In this document: piece by piece, positions 1 to 7,992 of the stretch | How positions within the stretch are numbered: the first letter of the stretch is position 1 | Layout: each line of letters opens with the position of its first letter | NCBI RefSeq assembly: GCF_001675045.1 | Contig: NZ_LYPA01000076.1 | Location: forward strand, 89,071-153,070 | Origin: Paenibacillus oryzae | GTDB taxonomy: Bacteria; Bacillota; Bacilli; Paenibacillales; Paenibacillaceae | Direction: 5' to 3' | Length of the DNA: 64,000 nucleotides | Translations under genes and position numbers: made by a program | Notes under the pieces: generated by a model | The model's database searches: none | Seen by the model: the letters and a program-made list of their open reading frames with translations, nothing else | What the model was told of the DNA's origin: nothing

Positions 1-1177
1 AAAGCAGCGACAATACCGCTCCGCCCGCAGCGCCCGCTATGACAACAAGCCATGGCGGACATTTCCAATAAACAAGCAGGCAGAATAACAGGGCGGCAAG
101 CCCAAAGTCCGCAGGCCCAAGGACGGAGCCCGTCCAGATGGGATAATAAAATGATCCTAGCAGCAAACCAACAACGGCGGCATTGATGCCCGTAAAAGCT
201 CCTTGCACTCTTTTGAAGCGTTGGATGGAATGCCAGAAGGGGAGAGCCCCCGCGATTAAAAGAAACCCCGGCAGAAAAATGGCCGCTGTGGCGAGCAATG
301 CCATCGGCCATCCCCCGATTACAGCACCCAAATAGGCGCCAAAGGTAAACAATGGTCCAGGCACCGCCTGCGCAGCGCCGTAACCCTCCAGAAACATCTC
401 TTTGCTGACCCAGCCGCCGGGAACCAGCTCTTTTTCCAGCAGCGGCAGCACTACATGCCCCCCGCCAAATACAAGGGAGCCTGAACGATAGAAGCTATCG
501 AACAGCACCAGCCATTCGACGGGAAATAGATAGCTCAAAACAGGCAATAGAACAAGCAAAGCAAAGAACAAAAAAAGACAGGCAGCTCCCCCTATTTTGC
601 TGATCGGCAGCCTGAAGGAGGGGGGAACGCTGGTTTCCTTGACCGTATACAGCAAGCTCCCCGCCAACCCCGCCCCAGCAATGAGGACAACATGGCTAAA
701 CGGCGATTGCCAAAGCAAGCTGGCGATAGCTGCGATGACGGCTATAGTCATGCGGCTTTTGTCCGGCGCCAGCTTTTGCGCCATACCTGCTATAGCCTGG
801 GCGACAATCGCAACGGCTACAAGCTTCAAGCCGTGCAGCCATCCCGCTCCTCCTATCGGGAACGTCTGAACAAGAGCGGCAAAAGCTATCAACGCCAAAA
901 CGGAGGGCAGCGTAAACCCGATAAAAGCGAGCAGCCCGCCCCACATGCCCGCCCGCATCATACCAATGCCAATACCGACCTGGCTGCTGGCGGGGCCGGG
1001 AAGAAACTGGCTAAGCGCTACCAAATCAGCATAGCTTTTATCATCTATCCACTGCTTTCGCTTTACATATTCGTTATGAAAATAACCCAGATGGGCGATC
1101 GGCCCTCCAAAGGAGGTTAAACCTAGCTTTGCCGCGACCCACAATATTTCCAGCCGGGACTTCAGGGACGCTTTCAA
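1..1177 (-). CDS. chrA: Chromate transporter, ChrA/CHR family (3' end cut by window edge)
   Basis: The minus strand is open from a TTG start at 1177 (a GGAGG ribosome binding site lies about 8 nt upstream) to the window edge, giving about 392 codons. The family is usually about 390-400 residues, so only a few C-terminal residues should be missing. The N-terminal half has FGGP near residues 23-26 and LPGPASSQ near 59-66. The second half has the matching FGGGH and an AVPGPLFTFGAYLG segment. This two-half duplication is typical of long-chain CHR proteins. The protein is strongly hydrophobic, with about ten membrane segments. Family members export chromate from the cytoplasm, but many annotated homologues have not been tested with chromate, so the substrate is inferred. 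The gene is easily missed because it uses TTG and has no stop inside the window. Confidence 0.88.
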   Translation of the reverse strand, partial: MKASLKSRLEILWVAAKLGLTSFGGPIAHLGYFHNEYVKRKQWIDDKSYADLVALSQFLPGPASSQVGIGIGMMRAGMWGGLLAFIGFTLPSVLALIAFAALVQTFPIGGAGWLHGLKLVAVAIVAQAIAGMAQKLAPDKSRMTIAVIAAIASLLWQSPFSHVVLIAGAGLAGSLLYTVKETSVPPSFRLPISKIGGAACLFLFFALLVLLPVLSYLFPVEWLVLFDSFYRSGSLVFGGGHVVLPLLEKELVPGGWVSKEMFLEGYGAAQAVPGPLFTFGAYLGAVIGGWPMALLATAAIFLPGFLLIAGALPFWHSIQRFKRVQGAFTGINAAVVGLLLGSFYYPIWTGSVLGPADFGLAALLFCLLVYWKCPPWLVVIAGAAGGAVLSLL

Positions 1178-1386
1178 AAGCCGCTGCCTCCTTTATTTAG
1201 AGATATTTCTCTGGTTCAAGACATCCATCCTATTATAAATGGAAATTACCGTGCCGGAAGTTAATGATTTGTAAAGATAAGCTTTTGTCTCGAAATTGTT
1301 CATACAAACAGAAACCATGCTTAGCTAGTATACTGGATTTTATAAGTCATATATCTGGAAAAAGAAATAATGATAGTAATAAAATC

Positions 1387-1414
1387 TTTCATTTAGAAAA
1401 GTATAGGATATAAT
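1387..1414 (+). promoter_or_regulatory. Possible SigA-type promoter for the lipoprotein gene
   Basis: A TATAAT at 1409-1414 lies 16 bp after TTTCAT at 1387-1392, about 60 bp before the lipoprotein start. The -10 is perfect and the -35 is weak. The surrounding gap from 1178 to 1471 is AT-rich and holds nothing else recognisable. Confidence 0.35.
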
Positions 1415-1471
1415 AGAATTTGGAATAGTGGATATGGGTATTATTCCCATCATGACTGACGGAGGTAAGAA

Positions 1472-1881
1472 ATGAAAAGGAAATTTTTATTGTTAAATGT
1501 ATTGCTTATTATTTTGTTACTCACATCATGCAGCATTGGTTTGAGTACGGAGGAGAAGTTGAATCAGAGTTTGCATTAGACATAAATATTGATGAAGAGT
1601 ACGGACTCGTACAGGCATCAAACTATGTTTCGTTCGGTGAATCCTATCTGGAGCCGAAGGGATGGGAAAATAACGTCTTGTTCATTTTTCAGTATCCAGG
1701 TAAATATTCAAGTATAGTTACATTCGTAAGCACAGGAGAGGATATAATAACCGGTACCGCACAATTTGTGAAAAGTAGCGATAAGGATATGCTGAATATA
1801 CTGGAGAAAGCTTATGGTATTCCAAAATCTGAATTCCAGCACATCACCAGCAGTGAGTTGAAGGTATTGCTAGATGAATAG
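1472..1881 (+). pseudogene. Small lipoprotein gene split by a frameshift
   Basis: An ATG at 1472 follows a GGAGG ribosome binding site and encodes a classic lipoprotein signal: a basic start, a run of Leu/Ile and an LTSC lipobox at about residues 17-20. This frame stops at 1580 after 36 codons. The body (GEVESEFALDINIDEEYGL onward, about 105 residues, stop at 1881) lies in the -1 frame. That frame has only an internal ATG at 1528, with no ribosome binding site. The two halves join sensibly around 1560-1575 if one base is restored. I did not recognise the body domain. A real one-base deletion (pseudogene), a sequencing error, or programmed -1 frameshifting would all fit. No obvious slippery heptamer was noticed at the junction, so the first two are more likely. 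Confidence 0.6.
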
Positions 1882-1893
1882 AAAATAAAGCCC

Positions 1894-1950
1894 AAAAAAA
1901 GTGCGCGACCTATTGTTGGATCTACCATACAATAGGTCGCGCACTCTTTT
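1894..1950. terminator. Bidirectional intrinsic terminator
   Basis: A perfect 16-bp stem (1901-1916 with 1929-1944) is flanked by seven A on the left and TCTTTT on the right. It can therefore stop transcription from both sides. It serves the lipoprotein gene and the convergent chemoreceptor gene. Confidence 0.9.
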
Positions 1951-1978
1951 GTGTTTTCAAAAGAAGCCCTCTGGATGA

Positions 1979-3733
1979 TTAAACCTTTACTTTGCCAACC
2001 GCTTCGTTCATGGCGTTCGTTTGCCTGCGCAGCTGTGCGGACATATCCGCAACCTTCTGAAATACAGCGGACTGCTCGCGGGTGAGACGATAAATTTCAT
2101 CCGAGCGCTCGGAAACATCGGATGAGATTTGGGATATAGTATGAACGGAAGCTGATGCTTCCTCGGAGCCTGCGGATATTTGTTCGGCGGCCGCAGAAAC
2201 CTCCAATATCCGTTCCGTTACGATTTGGAAGGCATCAACCGCATGAAGGAATGCTGCCTCTGCGTCGCCCGACAGCGTTACGCCTTGGCCGATTTCACGG
2301 GCCGTTGTGCTCATTCGCTCGCCAATTTCTTGAGATTCCCTCTGAATACCGAGCAATAATTCGGAAATTCGTTGCACGGAGGAGCCGGAGGCCTCGGCAA
2401 GCTTGCGCACCTCTCCAGCAACAACCGCAAAGCCTTGCCCATGCTCTCCCGCATGTGCCGCTTCAATGGAGGCATTCAGCGCCAGCAGCTTTGTTTGGGC
2501 GGCAAAATCTTGTACGCTATATAAAGCATCTATAATTTCTTCGGAATAGCCGTTTAAGACCTGGACCTTCGTTGTTACTTCGTCTGCGGCTGCCGAAATA
2601 TGGACCATCTGGCCCTTCATCTGCGTCATGCTTTGTTTGCCGGATTGCGCGGAAGCCAATGCGCCCGTTGCGGCATCCGATACAGCCGTTGAGGATGCCG
2701 AAATATCGGTAATTCCTCTGGCGATTTCCTCCATTGCATTAGCGCTGTCTCCTGCCCCTTGCTTTTGGGAATGGGCGCCTTGCCGAATTTGATCGACTGA
2801 GCCGTCTACTATACTTCCGAGCTTAAGCATTTCCTCTGCGTCCCGGCTGAATTGCTCCGTTGATTTCGTCAAAATCGCAGTAGTTGCCGCAACGCCCTCC
2901 ACCATGCCGCCCACAATGCCGTTTAAATTTTCCGACATATGAATCATGGCTTTAAACGTGACTCCGATTTCGTCCTGGCTGCGGAGACGGTAATCCTTCA
3001 AAATTCGCCCGGCTTCCGCGAGCTCTCCATGCGCCATCTTGTCGACACTGGCTTTTAATGGCTGAAGCGGACGAAGTCCTTTCATAATAAACCATACAAC
3101 CGCCATAATGCCCGCTACGGTGATAACCAGGAGCAAAGCGTAAAGCGGAATGCCGCTTTTCAAAATATCGCTTTCAATATGGCCAATCACATCTACTCCG
3201 GTATCGATTCCGATAACGCCTTGCAAAGCTCCGTCGGCCCCCATGATCGGAGCGTAGGAGGAAATATAGTTGCCGTATTGGGCATTTTCGATAATGGGAG
3301 AGCTGGCCGTTTTGCCTTTAAGCAGCTCTTGAACAGCGTCCGCCGGAATATCGACTTCTTCATTGATGCCGGAAGCCAGATTTTCGTCCAATATTCCGTC
3401 AACCATCATAAGCGGCTTGTGATTTTCATCGATTTTTACAAAATAAACATACATCGCCCCGATGCGCTGGCGAAATTGATCCATTTCATCGCGAATGGAT
3501 AAAAAGGCTTCATTTTGTTCCGGAGCTTTGGCAAATTGAATATAGGCTTCGTCGTCCAGCTGCTTGACATAGCTTTCGGCGATTCGAATATTGTAGCTTG
3601 AAATCGCTTCCTGTGTAGCTTGCTTTAAATTAGCCAACTGAAGAAAAATGCTTCCGGCCGAGATTACGAGAATGACCAGAGTAACCATTGCGACAATACG
3701 CACTACCAAACGTTTCTTGAAGTAACCGATCAT
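1979..3733 (-). CDS. Methyl-accepting chemotaxis protein
   Basis: This 584-aa transmembrane chemoreceptor has a first membrane helix near residues 10-32, an extracellular ligand-binding region of about 155 residues (cache-like by size, with a periplasmic-sensor pattern GVIGIDTGVDVI before the second helix), a second helix near 195-215, a HAMP domain near 215-270 and a long cytoplasmic coiled-coil signalling domain. The conserved hairpin tip is clear (TKLLALNASIEAAHAGEHGQ), followed by GFAVVAGEVRKLAE. It should modulate CheA kinase through CheW. It is a single gene between a shared terminator and its own promoter, away from other che genes except cheX 5 kb downstream. The ligand cannot be read from the sequence. 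Confidence 0.93.
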   Translation of the reverse strand: MIGYFKKRLVVRIVAMVTLVILVISAGSIFLQLANLKQATQEAISSYNIRIAESYVKQLDDEAYIQFAKAPEQNEAFLSIRDEMDQFRQRIGAMYVYFVKIDENHKPLMMVDGILDENLASGINEEVDIPADAVQELLKGKTASSPIIENAQYGNYISSYAPIMGADGALQGVIGIDTGVDVIGHIESDILKSGIPLYALLLVITVAGIMAVVWFIMKGLRPLQPLKASVDKMAHGELAEAGRILKDYRLRSQDEIGVTFKAMIHMSENLNGIVGGMVEGVAATTAILTKSTEQFSRDAEEMLKLGSIVDGSVDQIRQGAHSQKQGAGDSANAMEEIARGITDISASSTAVSDAATGALASAQSGKQSMTQMKGQMVHISAAADEVTTKVQVLNGYSEEIIDALYSVQDFAAQTKLLALNASIEAAHAGEHGQGFAVVAGEVRKLAEASGSSVQRISELLLGIQRESQEIGERMSTTAREIGQGVTLSGDAEAAFLHAVDAFQIVTERILEVSAAAEQISAGSEEASASVHTISQISSDVSERSDEIYRLTREQSAVFQKVADMSAQLRRQTNAMNEAVGKVKV

Positions 3734-3827
3734 GTAGATCTCTTCCCCTCGTCACTCATATGCAAATAGGTCTTTTTTAGTGGCTGGCCCCTTGCTTTCA
3801 GGTGTTTTGTACTATGTAATCACCAAA

Positions 3828-3856
3828 ATAGTAAATGAAATAATGGTAGATTGCAA
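3828..3856 (-). promoter_or_regulatory. SigA-type promoter of the chemoreceptor gene
   Basis: Read on the minus strand, TTGCAA (3856-3851) and TACTAT (3833-3828) are separated by 17 bp, about 95 bp before the start codon. This is a SigA-like arrangement rather than the SigD motif often found at motility genes. The rest of the gap from 3734 to 4052 holds nothing else that I can identify. Confidence 0.5.
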
Positions 3857-4052
3857 GATAATCCTGTCAGGACTGCTGCTTAGAAAGGGGAATGTCAACG
3901 ACAAAAATCACTATTGGACGGGGTTGCCGCGGCTTCGTAGTTCCTCTTGATTGGATATGGTACTATGATGGTAGCTTGAAACGAAGAACCGCCGGGCGCG
4001 AAAGGGTTTGCTTATATTATGTAGGGATTGAAACAATGAAAGGCGGAAGCGT

Positions 4053-4181
4053 ATGAACGAGGAGCGGGAGCAATCGGGCATGATTACGTATTCGGACACC
4101 CAGCGCGAAATTGTGCAAAGCGGCCCGAAGGCCATCCAAAATATTTTGACAGATGGAATGAATGGAGCGGATGTGTCGTGA
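4053..4181 (+). CDS. Small 42-aa protein coupled to the following gene
   Basis: A 42-codon frame starts at ATG 4053 behind an AAAGGCGG ribosome binding site. Its TGA (4179-4181) overlaps the GTG start of the next gene in a GTGA junction, the usual sign of translational coupling. The peptide is polar with no membrane segment or known motif. The coupling is the main support. It could instead be only a leader frame that sets translation of the downstream gene. Confidence 0.45.
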   Translation: MNEEREQSGMITYSDTQREIVQSGPKAIQNILTDGMNGADVS

Positions 4182-4846
4182 AGCTGTTTGCTTTGACAAC
4201 TGAAATCAATGGCAGCAGCCGGATGAGCGATTTTGTCCGCGACTGCTTTGTTTGCTTGTTTTGTCCCGGCGTTGGCGGCTTGGAGGGCTTGAACGAAAAT
4301 GAGCTGACGGCAGCGCTGACAGAAGCAGGACAGTCGCAAAACGGGGGCAAGCAGTACGAAGCGGAATCGGGTCAAAACGAAATGCGGCTTGCAGGGATCA
4401 AAACGTTTGTTATGGACATGGAGGACGGGGATTATATCCTTATCGGAAACGGGGAGGAGGTATATTGGGGCGACCTTGGCGATTATTATTATGTCGAGCA
4501 GGCGGACCAGCCGGATGACGGCAGCTGCCATCGTCGCGGCGTCACCTGGCTAAAAGGGATGCCGCATCAGGAAATACCCGATGTCTTTAAGCTTTTATTG
4601 GATCAAGCAAAGCCAGTTGCAAAATATGGCGAGGAAATATCCCATGCGCAAATGGAGTTCTGGCTTTCGCCGACGCCCCGGCAAACGGTTAACGGAACGG
4701 GAGCGGATGTGGATGAAGAAAGCATCGGAATGGCGCTGGATATTCTTAAGCAGGCAATGCAGCATGGCGATGCCGAGCGCAGGGAACGGGCGGCTGCAGC
4801 CATTTTGAACTATGCAGCCGCCCGCAGCAATCAAATAAACAGATGA
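4178..4846 (+). CDS. Conserved-looking protein of unknown function (222 aa)
   Basis: The gene uses a GTG start within the stop of a 42-codon upstream frame. The product is soluble and acidic. The middle (about residues 80-130) has GDYILIGNGEEVYWGDLGDYYYV followed by CHRRGVTWLKG in broken form, a pattern (small beta elements, paired Tyr, then H-R-x-V-x-W-L) that resembles the small N-terminal modules of some predicted McrB/Mrr-type restriction proteins. No nuclease or ATPase motif follows, so this is only a weak likeness. The C-terminus is helical and Ala/Arg-rich. The gene converges on the CoA-disulfide reductase gene, and their 3' ends overlap by 16 bp. Function unknown. Confidence 0.7.
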   Translation: MKLFALTTEINGSSRMSDFVRDCFVCLFCPGVGGLEGLNENELTAALTEAGQSQNGGKQYEAESGQNEMRLAGIKTFVMDMEDGDYILIGNGEEVYWGDLGDYYYVEQADQPDDGSCHRRGVTWLKGMPHQEIPDVFKLLLDQAKPVAKYGEEISHAQMEFWLSPTPRQTVNGTGADVDEESIGMALDILKQAMQHGDAERRERAAAAILNYAAARSNQINR

Positions 4847-7455
4847 TGGCCTCCGCCTTCGGTCTGGCCCAGATAATAGCCGACTCCGCCTATAACGGCT
4901 TCATCCACTAACTCCTCACGCTTCAGTCCCATCAAATCCATGGACATTTGGCAAGCAACGATTTCCACGCCTTGCGCGATGGCGGATTGTATAAGCTCTT
5001 CAAGGGAAGCAACATTGTTGCTTTTCATTAGAGAGCGAATCATGGCCGGGCCTGCTCCTGCCATATTCATGCGGGACATTTTGAGCTTCCGGCTTCCTCG
5101 CGGCAGCATCGTGCCGAACATTTTGCCTATCAGGCTTTTTCCGGGAGCAGATTTGCTGTTTTTGCGAATGATGGAAAGTCCCCAAAAGGTAAAGAAAAGC
5201 GTAACCTTTTTGCCGCTTGCCGCTGCTCCATTGGCAATTATAAACGAAGCAATAGCTTTGTCCAGATCGCCGCTGAACACAACAATGGTGCTGGCGTTTG
5301 ATCCAGAAGGAGCAAGCTGCGAGGTGCTGTCTGCGGCAGCACCTGAGAAACGAGGCGGAGCTTCTGACTTTTGAAGCCAGGCATTGATTTCGCCGTTTTC
5401 CTCCTTTTGGAGCTGCATCAAATTATTTCCGGTCATTTTGGCCCATGCGCGGATATCCTCGTAAAACCCGGGATCGGTAGCGGTCACCTGCAGCACTTGA
5501 CCGGAGTGCAGCTGCTCCATGCGGCTTTTAACCTGAAGCAGAGGCCCTGGGCAACAAAGGCCGCATGCATCCAGCGTGGCGTCGGCCTTTAATGCTCCAC
5601 CGTCTCCCTGCGAAGGGACGAACGTTTGCTCCAAAGCCGCCGAGGCTTCGCCATACGTGTTGTTCACAGCTGCCGACGCTGCTTGCATGTCCTTCATAGC
5701 CATTGTTTGCGCATGCCCGTAGTTTTTCGGGACGGAGCCGGGTGCTGTGCCCTGCACGTCGTCGTCAGGCCATGCTTTTTTCAGGCTTCGAGGTTTAGTC
5801 GGATAAGGCGACGGACGGGACAGCCGATAGGTTTTGTATCCTCCACTCAAGTTTTTTACGCGGAATCCCCGTTGCTTCAGGATGCGAGAAGCGGTATATC
5901 CGCGCAGACCGACCTGGCAGTACACCCATATCTCCTTGCTGGCATCCAGCTCCTCCAGACGATCCCGCAGCTCATCGACAGGAATGTGCATAGAGCCTGG
6001 AATATGACCTGCCGCATGCTCCATCTGGGACCTGACATCCAGCAGCACCGTATTTTTTTCATCGCGGCGCTCCAGCTCGGCTGTACTGTAAACTTCCACT
6101 AATCCCTTAACTACATTTTCGGCAACGTATCCCGCCATATTGACTGGATCTTTTGCAGAGGAATAGGGCGGTGCATAAGCCAGTTCCAGCTCGCTTAGCT
6201 CCATTACATTACCCCGGTACCGTATGAGGGTGGCGATATCGTCTATTCTTTTGTCGACGCCATCCCTGCCGACGGCTTGAGCGCCCAATACAACGCCTTC
6301 CGGATCAAACAATAGCTTCAGGGAAAGCGATGAAGCTCCGGGATAATAGCCTGCATGGGAATTGGGGTGAATGTGAATGGCATGATAGGGCAAGCCAAGA
6401 CGCTTTAACGTTTTTTCGTTGTTTCCGGTGGCAGCCCCGGTCAAGCCGAACACCTTGATAATGGATGTGCCTTGGGTGCCCTTGTAGCTTGTATCCAAGC
6501 CGCAGACATTATCGGCGGCGATCCGGCCTTGCTTGTTGGCTGGTCCGGCAAGCGGAATTGCGGTTTTACCGCCATTGACGTAATCCACAACCTCAACGGC
6601 ATCGCCAACCGCGAAAACCCCCGAAAGATTGCTTTCCAGCTTGTCATTGACGACAATATGGCCTCTCGGACCAAGCTCCAGTCCGCTATTCTTCAGGAAA
6701 GTCGTATCCGGCGTAACTCCAATGGCCAGCAGAACCAAATCCGCAGTTACAGTATTGCCGCTTTCCAGATGGACGCCGACTCCTTCTCCGTTTTCCTCAA
6801 AGCCCTGCACTCTCTCGTTAAAAAGCAGGCCGATGCCTTGCTCGGACAGCTCTCCGGCAAGCATGCCGGCCATTTCGGGGTCCAGTGGGGCAAGGACCTG
6901 GGGTCCAGCTTCAATCAACGTTACCTCTAGTCCGGCCTCGCTCAGATTTTCTGCCATCTCGACGCCGATAAATCCGCCTCCGATCACAATCGCAGAACGG
7001 GTGCGTTCCTGATCGACCTTGCTTTTGATGCTGTCCATATCCGGGATGTTGCGAAGCGTATAAATATGCCGCCCCGAAATGCCGGGCAAATCGGGAACAA
7101 TCGGCTTTGCTCCAGGCGACAAAATTAGCGCATCATAACTTTCCTCATACAAACCTTTGTCCGCGCTGCGAACTTTAACGAGACGCTGCTCATGATTAAT
7201 AGATAAAACCTCGCTGCGCGTTCTGACGTCGATATTAAAGCGCTCCTTCATGCCCTCGGGAGTCTGGACCAGCAGGCGCGAACGCTCCTTGATGCTGTTT
7301 CCTATAAAATAGGGAAGGCCGCAGTTGGCAAAAGAAATATGCTCGCCCCGTTCAAACATAATAATGCTGGCATGCTCATCAAGACGCCTCAGTCTGGCTG
7401 CCGCCGAAGCGCCGCCGGCAACTCCGCCTATAATCAAAACCTTTTTTGCTGCCAT
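4831..7455 (-). CDS. CoA-disulfide reductase fused to rhodanese, TusA and DsrE-like domains
   Basis: This 874-aa protein has four domains in order. (1) Residues about 1-450 form an FAD/NAD(P)H disulfide reductase of the CoADR/Nox type, with dinucleotide motif GGVAGG at 10-15 and the single redox Cys45 in SFANCGLPY. (2) About 460-565 is a rhodanese domain with active-site Cys in YCQVGLRG. (3) About 625-700 is a TusA-type sulfur carrier with a CPGP motif (LDACGLCCPGPLL). (4) About 725-874 is a DsrE/DsrF-like domain (GDLDKAIASFIIANGA). Together these suggest a cytoplasmic enzyme that reduces CoA persulfide or polysulfide and relays sulfane sulfur between its own domains. Members of this family exist in other Firmicutes. 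It is translationally coupled to the ArsR gene by a TGATG junction, which suggests induction by sulfur stress. Confidence 0.9.
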   Translation of the reverse strand: MAAKKVLIIGGVAGGASAAARLRRLDEHASIIMFERGEHISFANCGLPYFIGNSIKERSRLLVQTPEGMKERFNIDVRTRSEVLSINHEQRLVKVRSADKGLYEESYDALILSPGAKPIVPDLPGISGRHIYTLRNIPDMDSIKSKVDQERTRSAIVIGGGFIGVEMAENLSEAGLEVTLIEAGPQVLAPLDPEMAGMLAGELSEQGIGLLFNERVQGFEENGEGVGVHLESGNTVTADLVLLAIGVTPDTTFLKNSGLELGPRGHIVVNDKLESNLSGVFAVGDAVEVVDYVNGGKTAIPLAGPANKQGRIAADNVCGLDTSYKGTQGTSIIKVFGLTGAATGNNEKTLKRLGLPYHAIHIHPNSHAGYYPGASSLSLKLLFDPEGVVLGAQAVGRDGVDKRIDDIATLIRYRGNVMELSELELAYAPPYSSAKDPVNMAGYVAENVVKGLVEVYSTAELERRDEKNTVLLDVRSQMEHAAGHIPGSMHIPVDELRDRLEELDASKEIWVYCQVGLRGYTASRILKQRGFRVKNLSGGYKTYRLSRPSPYPTKPRSLKKAWPDDDVQGTAPGSVPKNYGHAQTMAMKDMQAASAAVNNTYGEASAALEQTFVPSQGDGGALKADATLDACGLCCPGPLLQVKSRMEQLHSGQVLQVTATDPGFYEDIRAWAKMTGNNLMQLQKEENGEINAWLQKSEAPPRFSGAAADSTSQLAPSGSNASTIVVFSGDLDKAIASFIIANGAAASGKKVTLFFTFWGLSIIRKNSKSAPGKSLIGKMFGTMLPRGSRKLKMSRMNMAGAGPAMIRSLMKSNNVASLEELIQSAIAQGVEIVACQMSMDLMGLKREELVDEAVIGGVGYYLGQTEGGGHHLFI

Positions 7456-7745
7456 CAGTTTTGCTCCTCCTCCAGAAACAGTTCCACGAACTGTTTAATT
7501 TTTTCATTTTTAATGGAATAATTCACTTCCAGCCCGTTGCGCTCGGCTTCAACTATTCCGGCTGTCCTCAGCTTCTGCAAATGCTGGGAAACTGTTGATT
7601 GAGGCAGCCCAAGGCAATCCTGCATAAATGAAACATTGCAATTTCCTTTTTGCAGCAGGCCGTTTAGAATACATAGCCGCACGGGATGGGCAATAGCTTT
7701 CAGCACTTCCGCCTTGGCATCAAAAGCCCGATAATTGTTATCCAT
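7455..7745 (-). CDS. ArsR-family transcriptional repressor
   Basis: This 96-aa winged-helix protein matches the ArsR/SmtB pattern: AHPVRLCILNGL near residues 17-28, and a recognition helix around QSTVSQHLQKLRTAGIV. Three cysteines (in RLCIL, NCNVS and QDCLG) sit in or beside the DNA-binding core, where sulfur- or metal-sensing ArsR proteins such as BigR/SqrR carry redox cysteines. Its stop overlaps the start of the reductase gene by one base (TGATG). The likely job, by inference, is autorepression of the two-gene operon, relieved by reactive sulfur species. Confidence 0.87.
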   Translation of the reverse strand: MDNNYRAFDAKAEVLKAIAHPVRLCILNGLLQKGNCNVSFMQDCLGLPQSTVSQHLQKLRTAGIVEAERNGLEVNYSIKNEKIKQFVELFLEEEQN

Positions 7746-7767
7746 GGTTCAGCTCCCTTTGAATCAC

Positions 7768-7805
7768 TATATCCATATATTACGATATAACGATTTTAAT
7801 TGCAA
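7768..7805 (-). promoter_or_regulatory. Promoter with overlapping ArsR-type operator
   Basis: On the minus strand TTGCAA (7805-7800) and TAATAT (7782-7777) are 17 bp apart, a good SigA promoter. An inverted repeat TATATC (7768-7773) / GATATA (7784-7789) brackets the -10 box exactly, where an ArsR dimer would block RNA polymerase. The AT-rich palindrome with a 10-bp centre resembles known ArsR-family operators. Confidence 0.6.
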
Positions 7806-7821
7806 CTGTATAAGATTTCGC

Positions 7822-7850
7822 TTGCCAGAAGTTCCTCATTATGGTAGCAT
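7822..7850 (+). promoter_or_regulatory. SigA-type promoter ahead of the HRDC gene leader
   Basis: TTGCCA (7822-7827) and TAGCAT (7845-7850) are 17 bp apart. Transcription would start near 7857 and meet a strong terminator after about 26 nt. Confidence 0.45.
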
Positions 7851-7882
7851 GTCCTTAATGTGATACATGAACGAACGGGAGG

Positions 7883-7925
7883 AAGCACCTCTTTCGCAAA
7901 ATTTGCGAAGGAGGTGCTTTTTTTT
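7883..7925 (+). terminator. Strong hairpin terminator in the leader of the HRDC gene
   Basis: Arms AAGCACCTC/GAGGTGCTT and TTCGCAAA/TTTGCGAA form a long hairpin followed by eight T (7918-7925). No plus-strand gene ends before it. It is therefore either an attenuator for the HRDC gene or the end of a very short RNA. Confidence 0.75.
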
Positions 7926-7992
7926 GCACCTCAAAATCTGGCTGGTTCGTTTATCGGTCGCTACATTTAATCCATTGAAAGGGTGTATGGGA

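Noticed and set aside
3911..4531. A minus-strand frame of about 200 codons opposite the unknown pair at 4 kb
   Set aside because: Conflicts with the better supported coupled plus-strand genes. No start signal, and a Cys/His/Pro-rich composition typical of shadows.
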